Part shown: piece after piece, positions 14,668 to 22,833 of the stretch | Layout of the letters: every line of letters starts with the position of its first letter | Position numbering within the stretch: position 1 is the first letter of the stretch | Origin: Phycisphaerales bacterium | GTDB taxonomy: Bacteria; Planctomycetota; Phycisphaerae; Phycisphaerales; UBA1924 | Direction of reading: 5' to 3' | Length of the DNA: 44,985 nt | Assembly (NCBI GenBank): GCA_029260375.1 | Contig: JAJDDI010000050.1 | Coordinates: forward strand, 1-44,985 | The notes under the pieces: model-generated | Database searches by the model: none | What the model saw: only the letters and a program-made list of their open reading frames with translations | What the model was told of the DNA's origin: nothing | Program-made: the position numbers and the translations under genes

Positions 14668-15633
14668 TCAGAGCAGGATCACGCGGACAAAGGCCTCGCC
14701 GACCATGACGATCAGCAGCACGGGCAGGTGGATGATCGAGGCGAAAAACACCTTTCGGGCCGCCTTGGTTGTCCGCTCGCGGGCCAGCCGGATGCACAGC
14801 CACAGGAACGCCAGCCCGCTGACACCCGCGACGACCAGCGAGACCCACCCGAGCACGCCGGGCATCGCGAAGACGGGCGCGATGGTCGCGCCCACGAGCA
14901 GCACCGCGGTCAGGAGCACAACAAACGCGGTGCGCACGCCCGAGGGATCGATGACCGGGAGCATGCGCATCCCGCCGCGGGCGTAGTCGTCGCGGTACAT
15001 CCAGGCGATGGCCATGAAGTGGGGGATCTGCCAGACCATCATGAGCGCGACGAGGGCGAGCCCACCGGGCTCGATGAGCGCGCCAGCGCCCTGCATCGGG
15101 GCCGCAGCGGTCCAGCCGATCAGCGGCGGCAGGGCGCCCGGGATGGCGCCGACCAGGGTGGACCAGGCGCTCGATGGCTTCATCGGGGTGTACCACAGGA
15201 CGTACGTGATGACGCACATCAGCGAGACGCCCGCGGGGATCGCGCCGCACGCAACAAACAGGATGAGCGCGCCCAGGAGGCTGAGCAGAGCGCCAAGCCA
15301 GAGGATGGTCGTCGCGGGGACTCGCCCCGCGGGGATCGGGCGGGCGCAGGTGCGCTTCATCCGGGCGTCGCGGGGGGCTTCGTACCACTGGTTGAGCGCG
15401 TTAGCGCCCGAGGCGCTCAGGGCCGTGCCCAGCAGCGTTCCGCCCGCGGTGATCGCCAGGGTCCAGACGGACAGGGACTCGTGGACGAGCGCCGAGAGGG
15501 CAAAGCCGACAAGCGCGGTGATCGTGACGAGGCGCGTGATCCCGGGCTTGGTGGTCTCGATGAGAGCCCGCAGGTTCGCGCCCGATTCCCGCGGCTCGAC
15601 CTTGGTGATCAGAAAACCGGAGTTCTGGCTCAC
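14668..15633 (-). CDS. ctaB: Protoheme IX farnesyltransferase
   Basis: A 321-residue UbiA-family prenyltransferase with about nine membrane helices. It makes heme O from protoheme and farnesyl diphosphate in the inner membrane, for heme-copper oxidases. The prenyl-diphosphate/Mg site is N81-QWYEAPRDARMKRT, the CtaB form of NxxxDxxxD with Glu at the first acidic position, followed by CARPIPAGRV. A second acidic motif is WMYRDDYARGGMRML. The GTG start has GGGAG 8 bases upstream. TAGACT at 15686-15691 on the same strand is a likely -10 box. It is the first gene of a two-gene unit with the SCO gene. Confidence 0.93.
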   Translation of the reverse strand: MSQNSGFLITKVEPRESGANLRALIETTKPGITRLVTITALVGFALSALVHESLSVWTLAITAGGTLLGTALSASGANALNQWYEAPRDARMKRTCARPIPAGRVPATTILWLGALLSLLGALILFVACGAIPAGVSLMCVITYVLWYTPMKPSSAWSTLVGAIPGALPPLIGWTAAAPMQGAGALIEPGGLALVALMMVWQIPHFMAIAWMYRDDYARGGMRMLPVIDPSGVRTAFVVLLTAVLLVGATIAPVFAMPGVLGWVSLVVAGVSGLAFLWLCIRLARERTTKAARKVFFASIIHLPVLLIVMVGEAFVRVILL

Positions 15634-15685
15634 GAGAGGCTCCCAGTCTTGCCCAGCCGGAACTGATCCCGCGAGGCAGGAAATG

Positions 15686-15691
15686 AGTCTA
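15686..15691 (-). promoter_or_regulatory. Likely -10 box of ctaB-sco
   Basis: TAGACT on the minus strand, 52 bases before the ctaB GTG, in the 72-base gap downstream of the EEP-family gene. Confidence 0.45.
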
Positions 15692-15705
15692 GGCGGATCG
15701 GGGCG

Positions 15706-16929
15706 TCAGGGAGCGCCGTTCGCGGGCACGCCCAGGTCCGCCCAGACCGGAAAGTGGTCACTGGGGAACTCGCCGCCGCTGGGGGCATGGCGCCAGACCC
15801 CCGACCGGATCGGGCGGAGGGTCTGTGAGGGCAGGACGTAGTCCACCCGGAGGCGGAAGCGGGACGTGTCGTCGGGGTCGAGGCCTTCGATCTCGACCTC
15901 GCTGACCGGGGCGGGCGCCCGGGCGACGCGCTTCGAGGCCAGCAGCAGGCGCCCGATCGGGTTGTAAAGCGAGCTTCCCTCGTCGGGATCCGCGTTGAGA
16001 TCGCCCAGGATTACAAAATGTTGCTCGGGCGCCAGCCCCCCGGGCTTGCCGGCGTCGTCGATGATGTACCCCGCGTCCTCGATGTAGTCCGCCCAGAAGC
16101 GGATCTCGTCGTGATTGCGCCGCTTGTTTCGTCCCTCCGGGCCGTCGAAGGCGGGGGGCGTCGGGTGGGCGCACAGGAAATGGACCACCTGCCCATCGGG
16201 CAGCCTGACGGGCACGTCCCAGTGGCTCTTGGAGCTGAGTCGCATCCGGTCGGCGACGTCCTCGCCGTACCAGGGCTCGCCCGTCTCGGGCACGATGGGA
16301 CGGAGAGCGCCGGGCATGTAGGACCAGGGGAAGAGGCGGAAGGTCCGCACGCGGTCGCGCTCAAAGGTGAGGCGGGGATCGACGAGCAGGGCCATCGCGT
16401 ACTGCCCTGGGAAGGTCCCGAAACCCCAGGCGTCGCCGCCGAAGGCGCGCCCCTCGTCGGTCTGGCGCGCGGGCGATCCGTCATCGTTGGCGCCCTCGGG
16501 CGGCGGGTAGGTGTTGACCACCGCGCCCGAGTGGTCCAGGTCGTGCCCGCTGGGGAAGCCCGTGTTGGGGCGGGCCATGAACGCGTTGTACGTGATCGGT
16601 TTGAGCCCCGGCGCCTGGGGCACGCTCAGGAACCGCTCGACGAAGTGGCGGGCGTTCTGGCCTGGCTGGCTGCCCGCCTCGACATCGGGGCCCTCGGGCG
16701 TGTCGTACGCGATCTCGTTGAGCAGGATCACGTTGGGGCGGATGCGCTGGATGATCTCGGCCGCCCGCTTGAGGCGGGGGTGATCGGGGTTCTTGAGATC
16801 GCTCGTGCGGACATCTTCGAGGTTAAAGGTGGCCACGCGGATAGGGGTCTCGCCCGCGGCGGCCGGTGAGAACGCCGGTCCGAGCATCGAGCAGGCGAGG
16901 ATAAGCGTGAGGAGGCGGTGGGGTCTCAT
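15706..16929 (-). CDS. Secreted endonuclease/exonuclease/phosphatase-family protein
   Basis: A 407-residue protein with a cleavable signal peptide (residues 1 to about 25, ending AAAGE) and an EEP (DNase I-like) domain. Motifs in order are VATFNLEDVRT, VILLNEIAYDTPEG (catalytic-type Glu), CAHPTPPAFDGPEG, ILGDLNADPDEG (the GDxN motif) and the C-terminal SDHFPVWADL (the SDH motif). The family cuts phosphodiester or phosphomonoester bonds of nucleic acids, phosphoinositides or sphingolipids. Secretion suggests extracellular or periplasmic phosphate or nucleotide scavenging. A secreted metallophosphoesterase lies just beyond the tRNA on the other strand. The exact substrate cannot be read from sequence. 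Confidence 0.85.
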   Translation of the reverse strand: MRPHRLLTLILACSMLGPAFSPAAAGETPIRVATFNLEDVRTSDLKNPDHPRLKRAAEIIQRIRPNVILLNEIAYDTPEGPDVEAGSQPGQNARHFVERFLSVPQAPGLKPITYNAFMARPNTGFPSGHDLDHSGAVVNTYPPPEGANDDGSPARQTDEGRAFGGDAWGFGTFPGQYAMALLVDPRLTFERDRVRTFRLFPWSYMPGALRPIVPETGEPWYGEDVADRMRLSSKSHWDVPVRLPDGQVVHFLCAHPTPPAFDGPEGRNKRRNHDEIRFWADYIEDAGYIIDDAGKPGGLAPEQHFVILGDLNADPDEGSSLYNPIGRLLLASKRVARAPAPVSEVEIEGLDPDDTSRFRLRVDYVLPSQTLRPIRSGVWRHAPSGGEFPSDHFPVWADLGVPANGAP

Positions 16930-16976
16930 AGGCGTATTCTCACGTCTGCGGGAGGCGCCGGGAACGAGCGTGACGA

Positions 16977-16982
16977 TAGACT
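16977..16982 (+). promoter_or_regulatory. Likely -10 box of the tRNA-Arg gene
   Basis: TAGACT lies 29 bases before the first base of the tRNA, on the same strand. Confidence 0.4.
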
Positions 16983-17011
16983 CCGATCGGAGGCGCCCGC
17001 GCGTCCATCCC

Positions 17012-17085
17012 GTCCCGGTAGCTCAGCTGGATAGAGCAGCGGACTTCTAATCCGCAGGTCGAAGGTTCGAATCCTTCCCGGGATG
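17012..17085 (+). tRNA. tRNA-Arg (anticodon TCT)
   Basis: The full cloverleaf can be drawn: acceptor GTCCCGG with CCGGGAT (first pair G-U), D-stem GCTC/GAGC, and anticodon stem GCGGA/TCCGC. The 7-base loop CTTCTAA has TCT at 17046-17048. The T-stem GAAGG/CCTTC has loop TTCGAAT, and the discriminator base is G. CCA is not encoded. It reads AGA (and AGG by wobble), codons that are rare in this G+C-rich window. Confidence 0.95.
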
Positions 17086-17103
17086 CTTGCGCGCCGCCTC
17101 CGC

Positions 17104-17109
17104 TATCCT
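17104..17109 (+). promoter_or_regulatory. Possible -10 box of the phosphoesterase-LamG gene
   Basis: TATCCT, 25 bases before the ATG at 17135, starting 19 bases after the tRNA ends. An AGGAG ribosome site lies between it and the start. Confidence 0.45.
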
Positions 17110-17134
17110 GTGGCCCGACCCAGGAGTGCCCCCC

Positions 17135-19060
17135 ATGCCGCGTATCCGCCGACGTCTTGCCCTGCTCACGCTCGCCCTCACGCCGGGCCTGGCCATGGCC
17201 CAGGGGCGGGCCCCGGTCCGCCAGGGAACCGAGTCGGATGTTTCGCTTACGGCGCCGGGAACCGACGAGATGTTCTCCTTCGTCGTGTTCGGCGATCGGA
17301 CCGGCGGACCCCGCGCGGGGGTCAAGGTCCTTGAGGACGCGGTGGAGATGGCCGGGTGGCTCGACGCGGACTTCGTCATGATGGTCGGCGACATGATCGA
17401 GGGGTACAGCGACGATCGCTCCTGGCTCAAGGAGAAGGACGAGTTCAAGGGGATCATGAACCGCCTGGGTCGCCCGTGGTACCCCGTCGCGGGCAACCAC
17501 GACGTGTACGAGCGCCCGCACACGCCCGAGGGGCACGTCGCGCTGTACAAGAAGCACTTCGGACCGCTGTACTACTCGTTCGACCACAAGTGGGCGCACG
17601 TGAGCGTGCTGTTCAGCGACGAGTCGATGAGCTTCAGCAACCCCAGCGAGGACCAGAACATGTCGCGCGAGCAGCTCGAATGGCTGCGGAACGACCTGGC
17701 TTCGACCGACGCCCAGCGGCTGTACGTGTTCCTGCACCACCCGCGGTGGACGCCGCGCTACTCGGGCTCAAACTGGGACGAGGTTGAGGCGGTGTTGCAG
17801 GCGGACGGGCGCCCGGTGACGGTGTTCGCCGGGCATATTCATTATCTGCGCGACGACGGCGTGAACGGGAACATCCGCTACTACACGATGGGCGTGACCG
17901 GCGGGCACCAGATGGACAGCCACGAGGCCGGGACGTTCCACAACATCGCCCAGGTCACCGTCCGGCGCGACGGCGACTCGATGGCGATCTTCCCCGTCAA
18001 GTCGATCCGCTCGCCCTCGGACTTCCCGGGGCTGCTGTGGGACGAGATGGCCGGCTTCCGCCGGTCACCATGGGCGTCGCTGGCCGGCGAGGCGGTCATC
18101 ACGCCCGAGCCGGGCCGACGGAGCGAGCTGACCCTCACGCTGCGCGGGGCGCCGGACACGGACCTGCCCTACAGCGCCGCGATCGACGCGAGCGAGGGGT
18201 GGGGGCTGTCACAGCGGGTCTTCCGGGGGGTGCTGGGCGCGGGGCAGACGCTCACGGTCCCGATCCAGGCAACCGCGCCGGCGCTGAGCGAGGCGCGACC
18301 GGCCCTGCAGGTCTCGGTGCGGGCGGTATACCCGCTGGCGGGCGAGCAGGAGCAGGCGATCATGCGCCGCCTGGACATCCCGGTACGGGTCGAGGGGCTG
18401 GTCGCCAAGGGCGCGGCGAGCTCGTCGGACAACGGGGTGCTGCGCCTCAATGGACGCTCGGCGGTGCGGGTCGATCTGCCCGAACCGCGCGAGCAGCTCA
18501 CCCTCGAGTTCTGGGCGACGGGGCGGACGCCGACCGGACGCGCCGGCGCCGTGTCCAAGACGGAAAGCTCCGCGTTCGGGATCTTCTGGTCGGATGGAAC
18601 AGGCAACGACAGCACGCTGCCCACAGCGTACCTGCACACGCGGGCGGGGTACCTGACGCTGCCCGCCAGCGAGCCCTGGGCGTGGAATGAGTGGACGCAC
18701 CTGGCGTTGACGTTCGACGGGCAGACGGCGAGGTTCTTCGTCAACGGGCGCCTGCAGTCCGAGGCCCGGGCGCAGGCGGCGCGCACGTTCAACGCGCTGC
18801 CGATGTACATCGGGGCGGACGTTGACCGCAACGCGGCGCCGACGAGCTACTTCACCGGGCAGATCGACGAGGTCCGTGTCTCGGACGTCGCCCGGTACAC
18901 CAGCGACTTCGCGCCCGCTCACGCATTCTCCCGCGACGACCAGACCGTGCTGCTGATGCACTTCGACGAGAAGGCGCACGGCGTCTTCCCCGACGACTCG
19001 GGGCACGATCGTCACGGGTGGGCGGTCGGGGGCGCGGTTATCGAGCGCGAGCAGCGCTAG
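17135..19060 (+). CDS. Secreted metallophosphoesterase with C-terminal LamG-like domain
   Basis: A 641-residue exported protein. Residues 1-22 are a signal peptide ending AMA. A calcineurin-type phosphoesterase domain spans about 50-290. Its metal-binding blocks are FVVFGDRTGG, MMVGDMIEGY, PVAGNHDVYE, FLHHPRW and FAGHIHYL (the GDxx, GDxx, GNHD, H and GHxH pattern). A linker with beta-strands follows. A concanavalin/LamG-type domain is at about 440-610 (LTLEFWATGRTP, WNEWTHLALTFDG, RFFVNGRLQ, QIDEVRVSDVARY). This pairing is common in planctomycete-type secreted proteins that may bind polysaccharide while hydrolysing phosphate esters. The start has AGGAG upstream. The 3' end overlaps the convergent metallopeptidase gene by 23 bases. 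Confidence 0.85.
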   Translation: MPRIRRRLALLTLALTPGLAMAQGRAPVRQGTESDVSLTAPGTDEMFSFVVFGDRTGGPRAGVKVLEDAVEMAGWLDADFVMMVGDMIEGYSDDRSWLKEKDEFKGIMNRLGRPWYPVAGNHDVYERPHTPEGHVALYKKHFGPLYYSFDHKWAHVSVLFSDESMSFSNPSEDQNMSREQLEWLRNDLASTDAQRLYVFLHHPRWTPRYSGSNWDEVEAVLQADGRPVTVFAGHIHYLRDDGVNGNIRYYTMGVTGGHQMDSHEAGTFHNIAQVTVRRDGDSMAIFPVKSIRSPSDFPGLLWDEMAGFRRSPWASLAGEAVITPEPGRRSELTLTLRGAPDTDLPYSAAIDASEGWGLSQRVFRGVLGAGQTLTVPIQATAPALSEARPALQVSVRAVYPLAGEQEQAIMRRLDIPVRVEGLVAKGAASSSDNGVLRLNGRSAVRVDLPEPREQLTLEFWATGRTPTGRAGAVSKTESSAFGIFWSDGTGNDSTLPTAYLHTRAGYLTLPASEPWAWNEWTHLALTFDGQTARFFVNGRLQSEARAQAARTFNALPMYIGADVDRNAAPTSYFTGQIDEVRVSDVARYTSDFAPAHAFSRDDQTVLLMHFDEKAHGVFPDDSGHDRHGWAVGGAVIEREQR

Positions 19061-19613
19061 CCGCCAACCACGCCTGGGCCTTGGGCAGGTAGGGCTCGAG
19101 CTCGTCGGGCAGGCGCTTGAGCCCGCGGCGCAGCGCCTTGTACACGGCGTACTCGAGGGATTCCCGCATCCGCTTCTCGACCGCCGGCGTGACGTTGAGC
19201 CCTTCGCGCCGCATGGTCTGGATCGAGAACTGCCACGCGTGGTATTCCTCGAGGCAGCGGGGGGTGTAGGCGCCCAGCCCGATGGCGTGGTGCCCGATCT
19301 CGTGGAGGAAGACCGCCGCGGACATCGGGCCGCGCGGGCGGGGGGCCTCGATGAGGTTGGAGACCGTGCCGTCGGCGTAGGTGACCTGCCAGGCGACGCC
19401 CGACATGCTCGAACGCCACTTGCGGACGCGGACGCTGTGCTCGCGGAGCATGCGCTTGGCGATCTCGTCGTAGCGGTCGCGCATGGGCGACTGGCGGGGC
19501 TCGGGTCTGGCGGGCCTCGGCGCGGATCGGATCGCCGGACGGGGCGGCGCGACCGGCGGCGTCTTGCGCTTGCGTTTGAACCTTGGCTCGAGGATGTCCC
19601 AGAGGGTCAGCAC
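19038..19613 (-). CDS. Small putative zinc metallopeptidase (HExxH)
   Basis: A 191-residue protein. Residues 15-45 are basic and Pro-rich. A compact domain then carries H104-EIG-H108 in AAVFLHEIGHHAIGLGAY, followed by LEEYHAW at 121-127. The spacing HExxH-x13/14-E is that of a minimal gluzincin-like zinc site, with E122 or E123 as third ligand. No signal peptide is visible, so it is probably cytoplasmic. The GTG start lies 7 bases inside the end of the upstream fmt gene, so the two are translationally coupled. It may act on small proteins or be a toxin-type or ImmA-like peptidase, but nothing in the sequence settles this. Confidence 0.65.
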   Translation of the reverse strand: MLTLWDILEPRFKRKRKTPPVAPPRPAIRSAPRPARPEPRQSPMRDRYDEIAKRMLREHSVRVRKWRSSMSGVAWQVTYADGTVSNLIEAPRPRGPMSAAVFLHEIGHHAIGLGAYTPRCLEEYHAWQFSIQTMRREGLNVTPAVEKRMRESLEYAVYKALRRGLKRLPDELEPYLPKAQAWLAASAARAR

Positions 19614-20557
19614 GCGGGGTCGCTCCTGGCGATGAGCCTGGCGCCGGGCGAGAGCGATCGGCCGCGGGCGAAGTCCGCCCAGGGCATGGCCCTCTTGCCC
19701 GCGGGCTGGACCTCAAGAAGGCGGAGAATCGTTCCGCCCCCGCACGCGACGAGGCCCTGATCAAGATCGACGATCTGGCCGGGCGCCGCCTCTGATTCGG
19801 GATCAGGCTCGGCCGCTTCCGCGCCGAGGAGCTTGAGCGGGTCGCCCTCGCATTCGACCAGGACCCCGGGCCAGGGGTTGAGCCCGTGGATCCGGTTGCG
19901 GCACTGCTCGGCGCTCTGGATGAAATCCAGCGTCGCGTCGTCCTTGGAGAGCTTGCGGGCGTGCGTGACGAGCGATTCCTCCTGCCGCGTCGAGCGGACC
20001 GAGCCCGCGGCATGATCCGCGAGGACCTTCATCACGAGTTCCGGGCCGTCCTGGGCGAGCAGGTCGTGGAGTTCGCCTGCAGTCACGCAGGGTTCGATGT
20101 CGCGCCGGGACTGGCCCAGAACCAGGCCCGCGTCCATGCGGTCGGCGAGGGTGATGACGGAGTTGCCTGTCTGGGCGTCGCCGGCGAGGATGGCCCAGTT
20201 GATCGGGGCGGCGCCGCGCCAGCGGGGGAGCAGCGAGGCGTGCAGGTTGATCGCGAAGCGGTCTTCGAGCAGCGCGGGCGGGAGCTTCTGGCCGTAGGCG
20301 ATGACAACCCAAGCGTCGGCGGGGATCGCGCGGACCTGCTCGATCACCGCGGGCTCGCCCACGCGCTCGGGCTTGAGCAAGGGGGCATCGGGCAGGTGTT
20401 CGCCGGCCCAGGCGCCGATGGGCGTGGGGGTGAGCTTCGCGCCGCGACCGGCCTTGCGGTCGGGCTGGGTGAGAACGGCGGTGACACGGTGCTCGCGCGC
20501 GAGGCGTTCGAGCGTGGGCAGGCCGAAGGCGCCGGAACCGAAGAAGACAACATCCAT
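19607..20557 (-). CDS. fmt: Methionyl-tRNA formyltransferase
   Basis: A 316-residue Fmt, which formylates the amino group of Met-tRNA(fMet) using 10-formyltetrahydrofolate to start translation. Blocks seen are MDVVFFGSGAFGLPTLERL (N-terminal Rossmann strand), the NLHASLLPRWRGAAPINWAI core with the catalytic Asn-His pair, and TLADRMDAGLVLGQ with the catalytic Asp. The C-terminal domain has GLNPWPGVLVECEG. The start is taken at 20557, which aligns with family N-termini. An in-frame ATG at 20572 would add five residues. It follows def by 27 bases, the classic def-fmt pair, and ends overlapping the small metallopeptidase gene. Confidence 0.95.
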   Translation of the reverse strand: MDVVFFGSGAFGLPTLERLAREHRVTAVLTQPDRKAGRGAKLTPTPIGAWAGEHLPDAPLLKPERVGEPAVIEQVRAIPADAWVVIAYGQKLPPALLEDRFAINLHASLLPRWRGAAPINWAILAGDAQTGNSVITLADRMDAGLVLGQSRRDIEPCVTAGELHDLLAQDGPELVMKVLADHAAGSVRSTRQEESLVTHARKLSKDDATLDFIQSAEQCRNRIHGLNPWPGVLVECEGDPLKLLGAEAAEPDPESEAAPGQIVDLDQGLVACGGGTILRLLEVQPAGKRAMPWADFARGRSLSPGARLIARSDPAC

Positions 20558-20584
20558 GCGCACAGAGTCCATCCTTGGGCGCGG

Positions 20585-21142
20585 CTATCGGAGGCCGGCG
20601 CGTTTCTCGAGGTCGCGGACACGGGCGCGGTTCTTGGTGCGCCAGATCTGGGTCATTTTGTCGAGGATGAGCACGCCGTTGAGGTGGTCGAGCTCGTGCT
20701 GCCAGCAGCGGGCGAGCAGGCCGGTGGCGGTGCGGGTGAAGCGCTGCCCGGCGAGGTCGGTCGCGGTGATCGTGATCGTGGGGGGGCGGAGGACATCGCC
20801 GGTGATGTCGGGCAGGGAGAGGCAGCCCTCCTCGAAGGGCTCGTAGGCGCCCTGGGGATCGGAGAGTTCGGGGTTGATGTAGGCCTCGGGCCCGCTGCTG
20901 GCGCTGGGGGGCGTGTCGGTCAGCGATCGACCCGGGCCCTCGGGCACGTGGCAGATGAACATCCGCCAGGAGAGACCGACCTGGGGGGCGGCCAGTCCGA
21001 TGCCGTCGGCCTCGCGCATCAGCTCGATCATCCTCCGGGCGACGTCCGAGACTTCGGGCGTCGGGTCGATGGGATCGGCCTTTCGGCGGAGCGCCGGGGC
21101 GGGGTATTCCAGGATCCTGAGCGTGGACGGATCAATCGTCAT
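20585..21142 (-). CDS. def: Peptide deformylase
   Basis: A 185-residue peptide deformylase that removes the formyl group from new proteins, acting with fmt next to it. All three family motifs are intact: G47-IGLAAPQ54, E105-G-C107-LSLP, and Q148-HELDH153 with ligands C107, H149 and H153 and catalytic E150. A loop at 68-86 (GRSLTDTPPSAS) is an extra insertion compared with E. coli Def. The ATG at 21142 lies 6 bases after TACGAT on the same strand. The frame is open further upstream but shows no Def similarity there. Confidence 0.95.
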   Translation of the reverse strand: MTIDPSTLRILEYPAPALRRKADPIDPTPEVSDVARRMIELMREADGIGLAAPQVGLSWRMFICHVPEGPGRSLTDTPPSASSGPEAYINPELSDPQGAYEPFEEGCLSLPDITGDVLRPPTITITATDLAGQRFTRTATGLLARCWQHELDHLNGVLILDKMTQIWRTKNRARVRDLEKRAGLR

Positions 21143-21148
21143 CCGAGC

Positions 21149-21154
21149 ATCGTA
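21149..21154 (-). promoter_or_regulatory. -10 box of def-fmt, leaderless layout
   Basis: TACGAT on the minus strand ends 6 bases before the def ATG. No ribosome site lies between. Confidence 0.5.
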
Positions 21155-21226
21155 TGGTCGTTGTGAGCGTCGGCGACGGTCTGCGGCTGAGCCCGGGCGG
21201 GCCGCACGGGGTCCCACGCTTCCCCC

Positions 21227-21232
21227 TATAGT
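21227..21232 (+). promoter_or_regulatory. Possible -10 box of the TPR-protein gene
   Basis: TATAGT lies 68 bases before the TTG at 21301. It would also drive kdsB, whose start is 3 bases after the TPR gene. Confidence 0.4.
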
Positions 21233-21300
21233 CTCGCCCGCCCGAGCCCGCGTCGGAGGCGCCCCGCCCCACGCCGCGATGCCCCAGAAGGACCCGCAGA

Positions 21301-22830
21301 TTGGCATTCTTCAACCGGAACAAGTCGAACGACGACGAGGCGAACGAAGGCCCCGACTACATCGCGAAGGCGACCGAGGACGTGGGCATGGCCTTCAGCC
21401 CGGAGAAGGCACGGGGGTTCTTCAAGCACGCCAAGGCGGCCCACGACTCGTCCAACTACGCCTACGCGATGCAGCTGTGGGCCAACGGGCTCCGCCAGGA
21501 CCCGACGAGCCGGGAGGGGCTCGAGGGCTTCCTGTCCTCGGCGCTGACGGTCAACGGCTCCGAGCAGGACGAGAAGGCGAAGAAGAAGGAACTCAAGGAG
21601 GCCCGCGCGGGCATCAACGCCAAGGGGAAGCAGGGCAAGTACGTCCTGAGCCTGTTCGACTTCGGGACGAGCCTGACGGATCTCGGGGCGGCGCTCAAGG
21701 CGGCCGAGAACGCCTCGGCGCTGGGGCTGCGGGAGGCGGCAACGTACATCGCGACGCACGCGTTCAAGCTGGCGGCCGCGGACCCCAAGAGGCAGAAGAA
21801 GGACACCTATATCCGCCTGATGGACGCGTTTGAGCGGATCGAGGCGTACGACCTGGCGGTGCAGGCGGGAAACTCGGCGTTGATCCTGGACCGGGCGGAC
21901 GGCGAGATGGCCAACCGGGTTCGAAACCTGGGCGCCAAGGCGACGATGAGCAAGGGCGGGTTCGACGATATCGGCGAGGAGGGCGGGTTCCGCAAGAACA
22001 TCCGCGACGCCGACAAGCAGCGCCAGCTCCAGGAATCCGAGCAGATCAGCAAGACGGGCGACATGAAGGACCGTCTGGTGGCCGAGGCGGAGGCGAACTA
22101 CAAGGAACGCCCGGAGGACGTGGGGGCGATCGAGAAGTACGGACGGGCGCTGCGCGAGCGCGGGAAGAACGTGGACGAGCTCAAGGCGATGGCGGTGTAC
22201 ACCAAGGCCTACCAGGACACGGGGCAGTTCAAGTTCAGGCAGGTCTCGGGCGAGATCCAGATCCGGCGCGCCCGGCGCGAGGTCTCCAAGGCCCGCCAGG
22301 CGCTTGAAGGCGCCCCGGACAACGCCGAGCTGCGGGGCAAGCTCGCGGCGGCTCAGAAGGCGATGCTGGACCTGGAGATCAGTGAGTACGCCCTCCGCGT
22401 CGAAAAGTACCCCACGGACCTGGCGATCAAGTACGAGCTGGGGCGGCGCTACGCCCAGCAGGGCAAGCACAACGAGGCGATCGAGCAGTTCCAACTCGCC
22501 CAGGAGGACGCCAAGATCCGGCGTCATGTCCTGCTGGCGATGGCGCACTCGTTCATCGAGTTGGGCGGGTGGCTCGACGAGGCGATCGGGACGTACCGCA
22601 GCGCCCTGGACGGCCTGGCCGACGAGAAGAGCGATCTCGGGATGGAGATCCGCTACGGGCTGATGGCCGCGCTGCACCAGAAGGGCGAGTCGAACCGGGA
22701 CCTCGCGGCGGCCGAGGAGGCCGACAAGCTGGCGGCGGGCATCGCGATCCAGAGCTTCGGGTTCAAGGACATCCGCGAGCGGCGCGAGACGATCAAGGCG
22801 CTCATCACCGCCCTCAAGAGCGAGGGCTGA
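21301..22830 (+). CDS. TPR-repeat protein of unknown function
   Basis: A 509-residue soluble, helical, charged protein. The start is TTG, supported by AAGGA 9 bases upstream. An ATG at 21279 is out of frame. TPR-like helical hairpins can be seen at about 45-80 (AHDSSNYAYAMQLWANGLR), 355-420 (LAIKYELGRRYAQQGKHNEA) and 425-460, with a Lys/Glu-rich middle that may be coiled coil. It has no signal peptide, so it is probably a cytoplasmic scaffold. The following kdsB starts 3 bases after its stop, so the genes are coupled. A function in envelope assembly is conceivable from that link only. Confidence 0.7.
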   Translation: MAFFNRNKSNDDEANEGPDYIAKATEDVGMAFSPEKARGFFKHAKAAHDSSNYAYAMQLWANGLRQDPTSREGLEGFLSSALTVNGSEQDEKAKKKELKEARAGINAKGKQGKYVLSLFDFGTSLTDLGAALKAAENASALGLREAATYIATHAFKLAAADPKRQKKDTYIRLMDAFERIEAYDLAVQAGNSALILDRADGEMANRVRNLGAKATMSKGGFDDIGEEGGFRKNIRDADKQRQLQESEQISKTGDMKDRLVAEAEANYKERPEDVGAIEKYGRALRERGKNVDELKAMAVYTKAYQDTGQFKFRQVSGEIQIRRARREVSKARQALEGAPDNAELRGKLAAAQKAMLDLEISEYALRVEKYPTDLAIKYELGRRYAQQGKHNEAIEQFQLAQEDAKIRRHVLLAMAHSFIELGGWLDEAIGTYRSALDGLADEKSDLGMEIRYGLMAALHQKGESNRDLAAAEEADKLAAGIAIQSFGFKDIRERRETIKALITALKSEG

Positions 22831-22833
22831 GGG

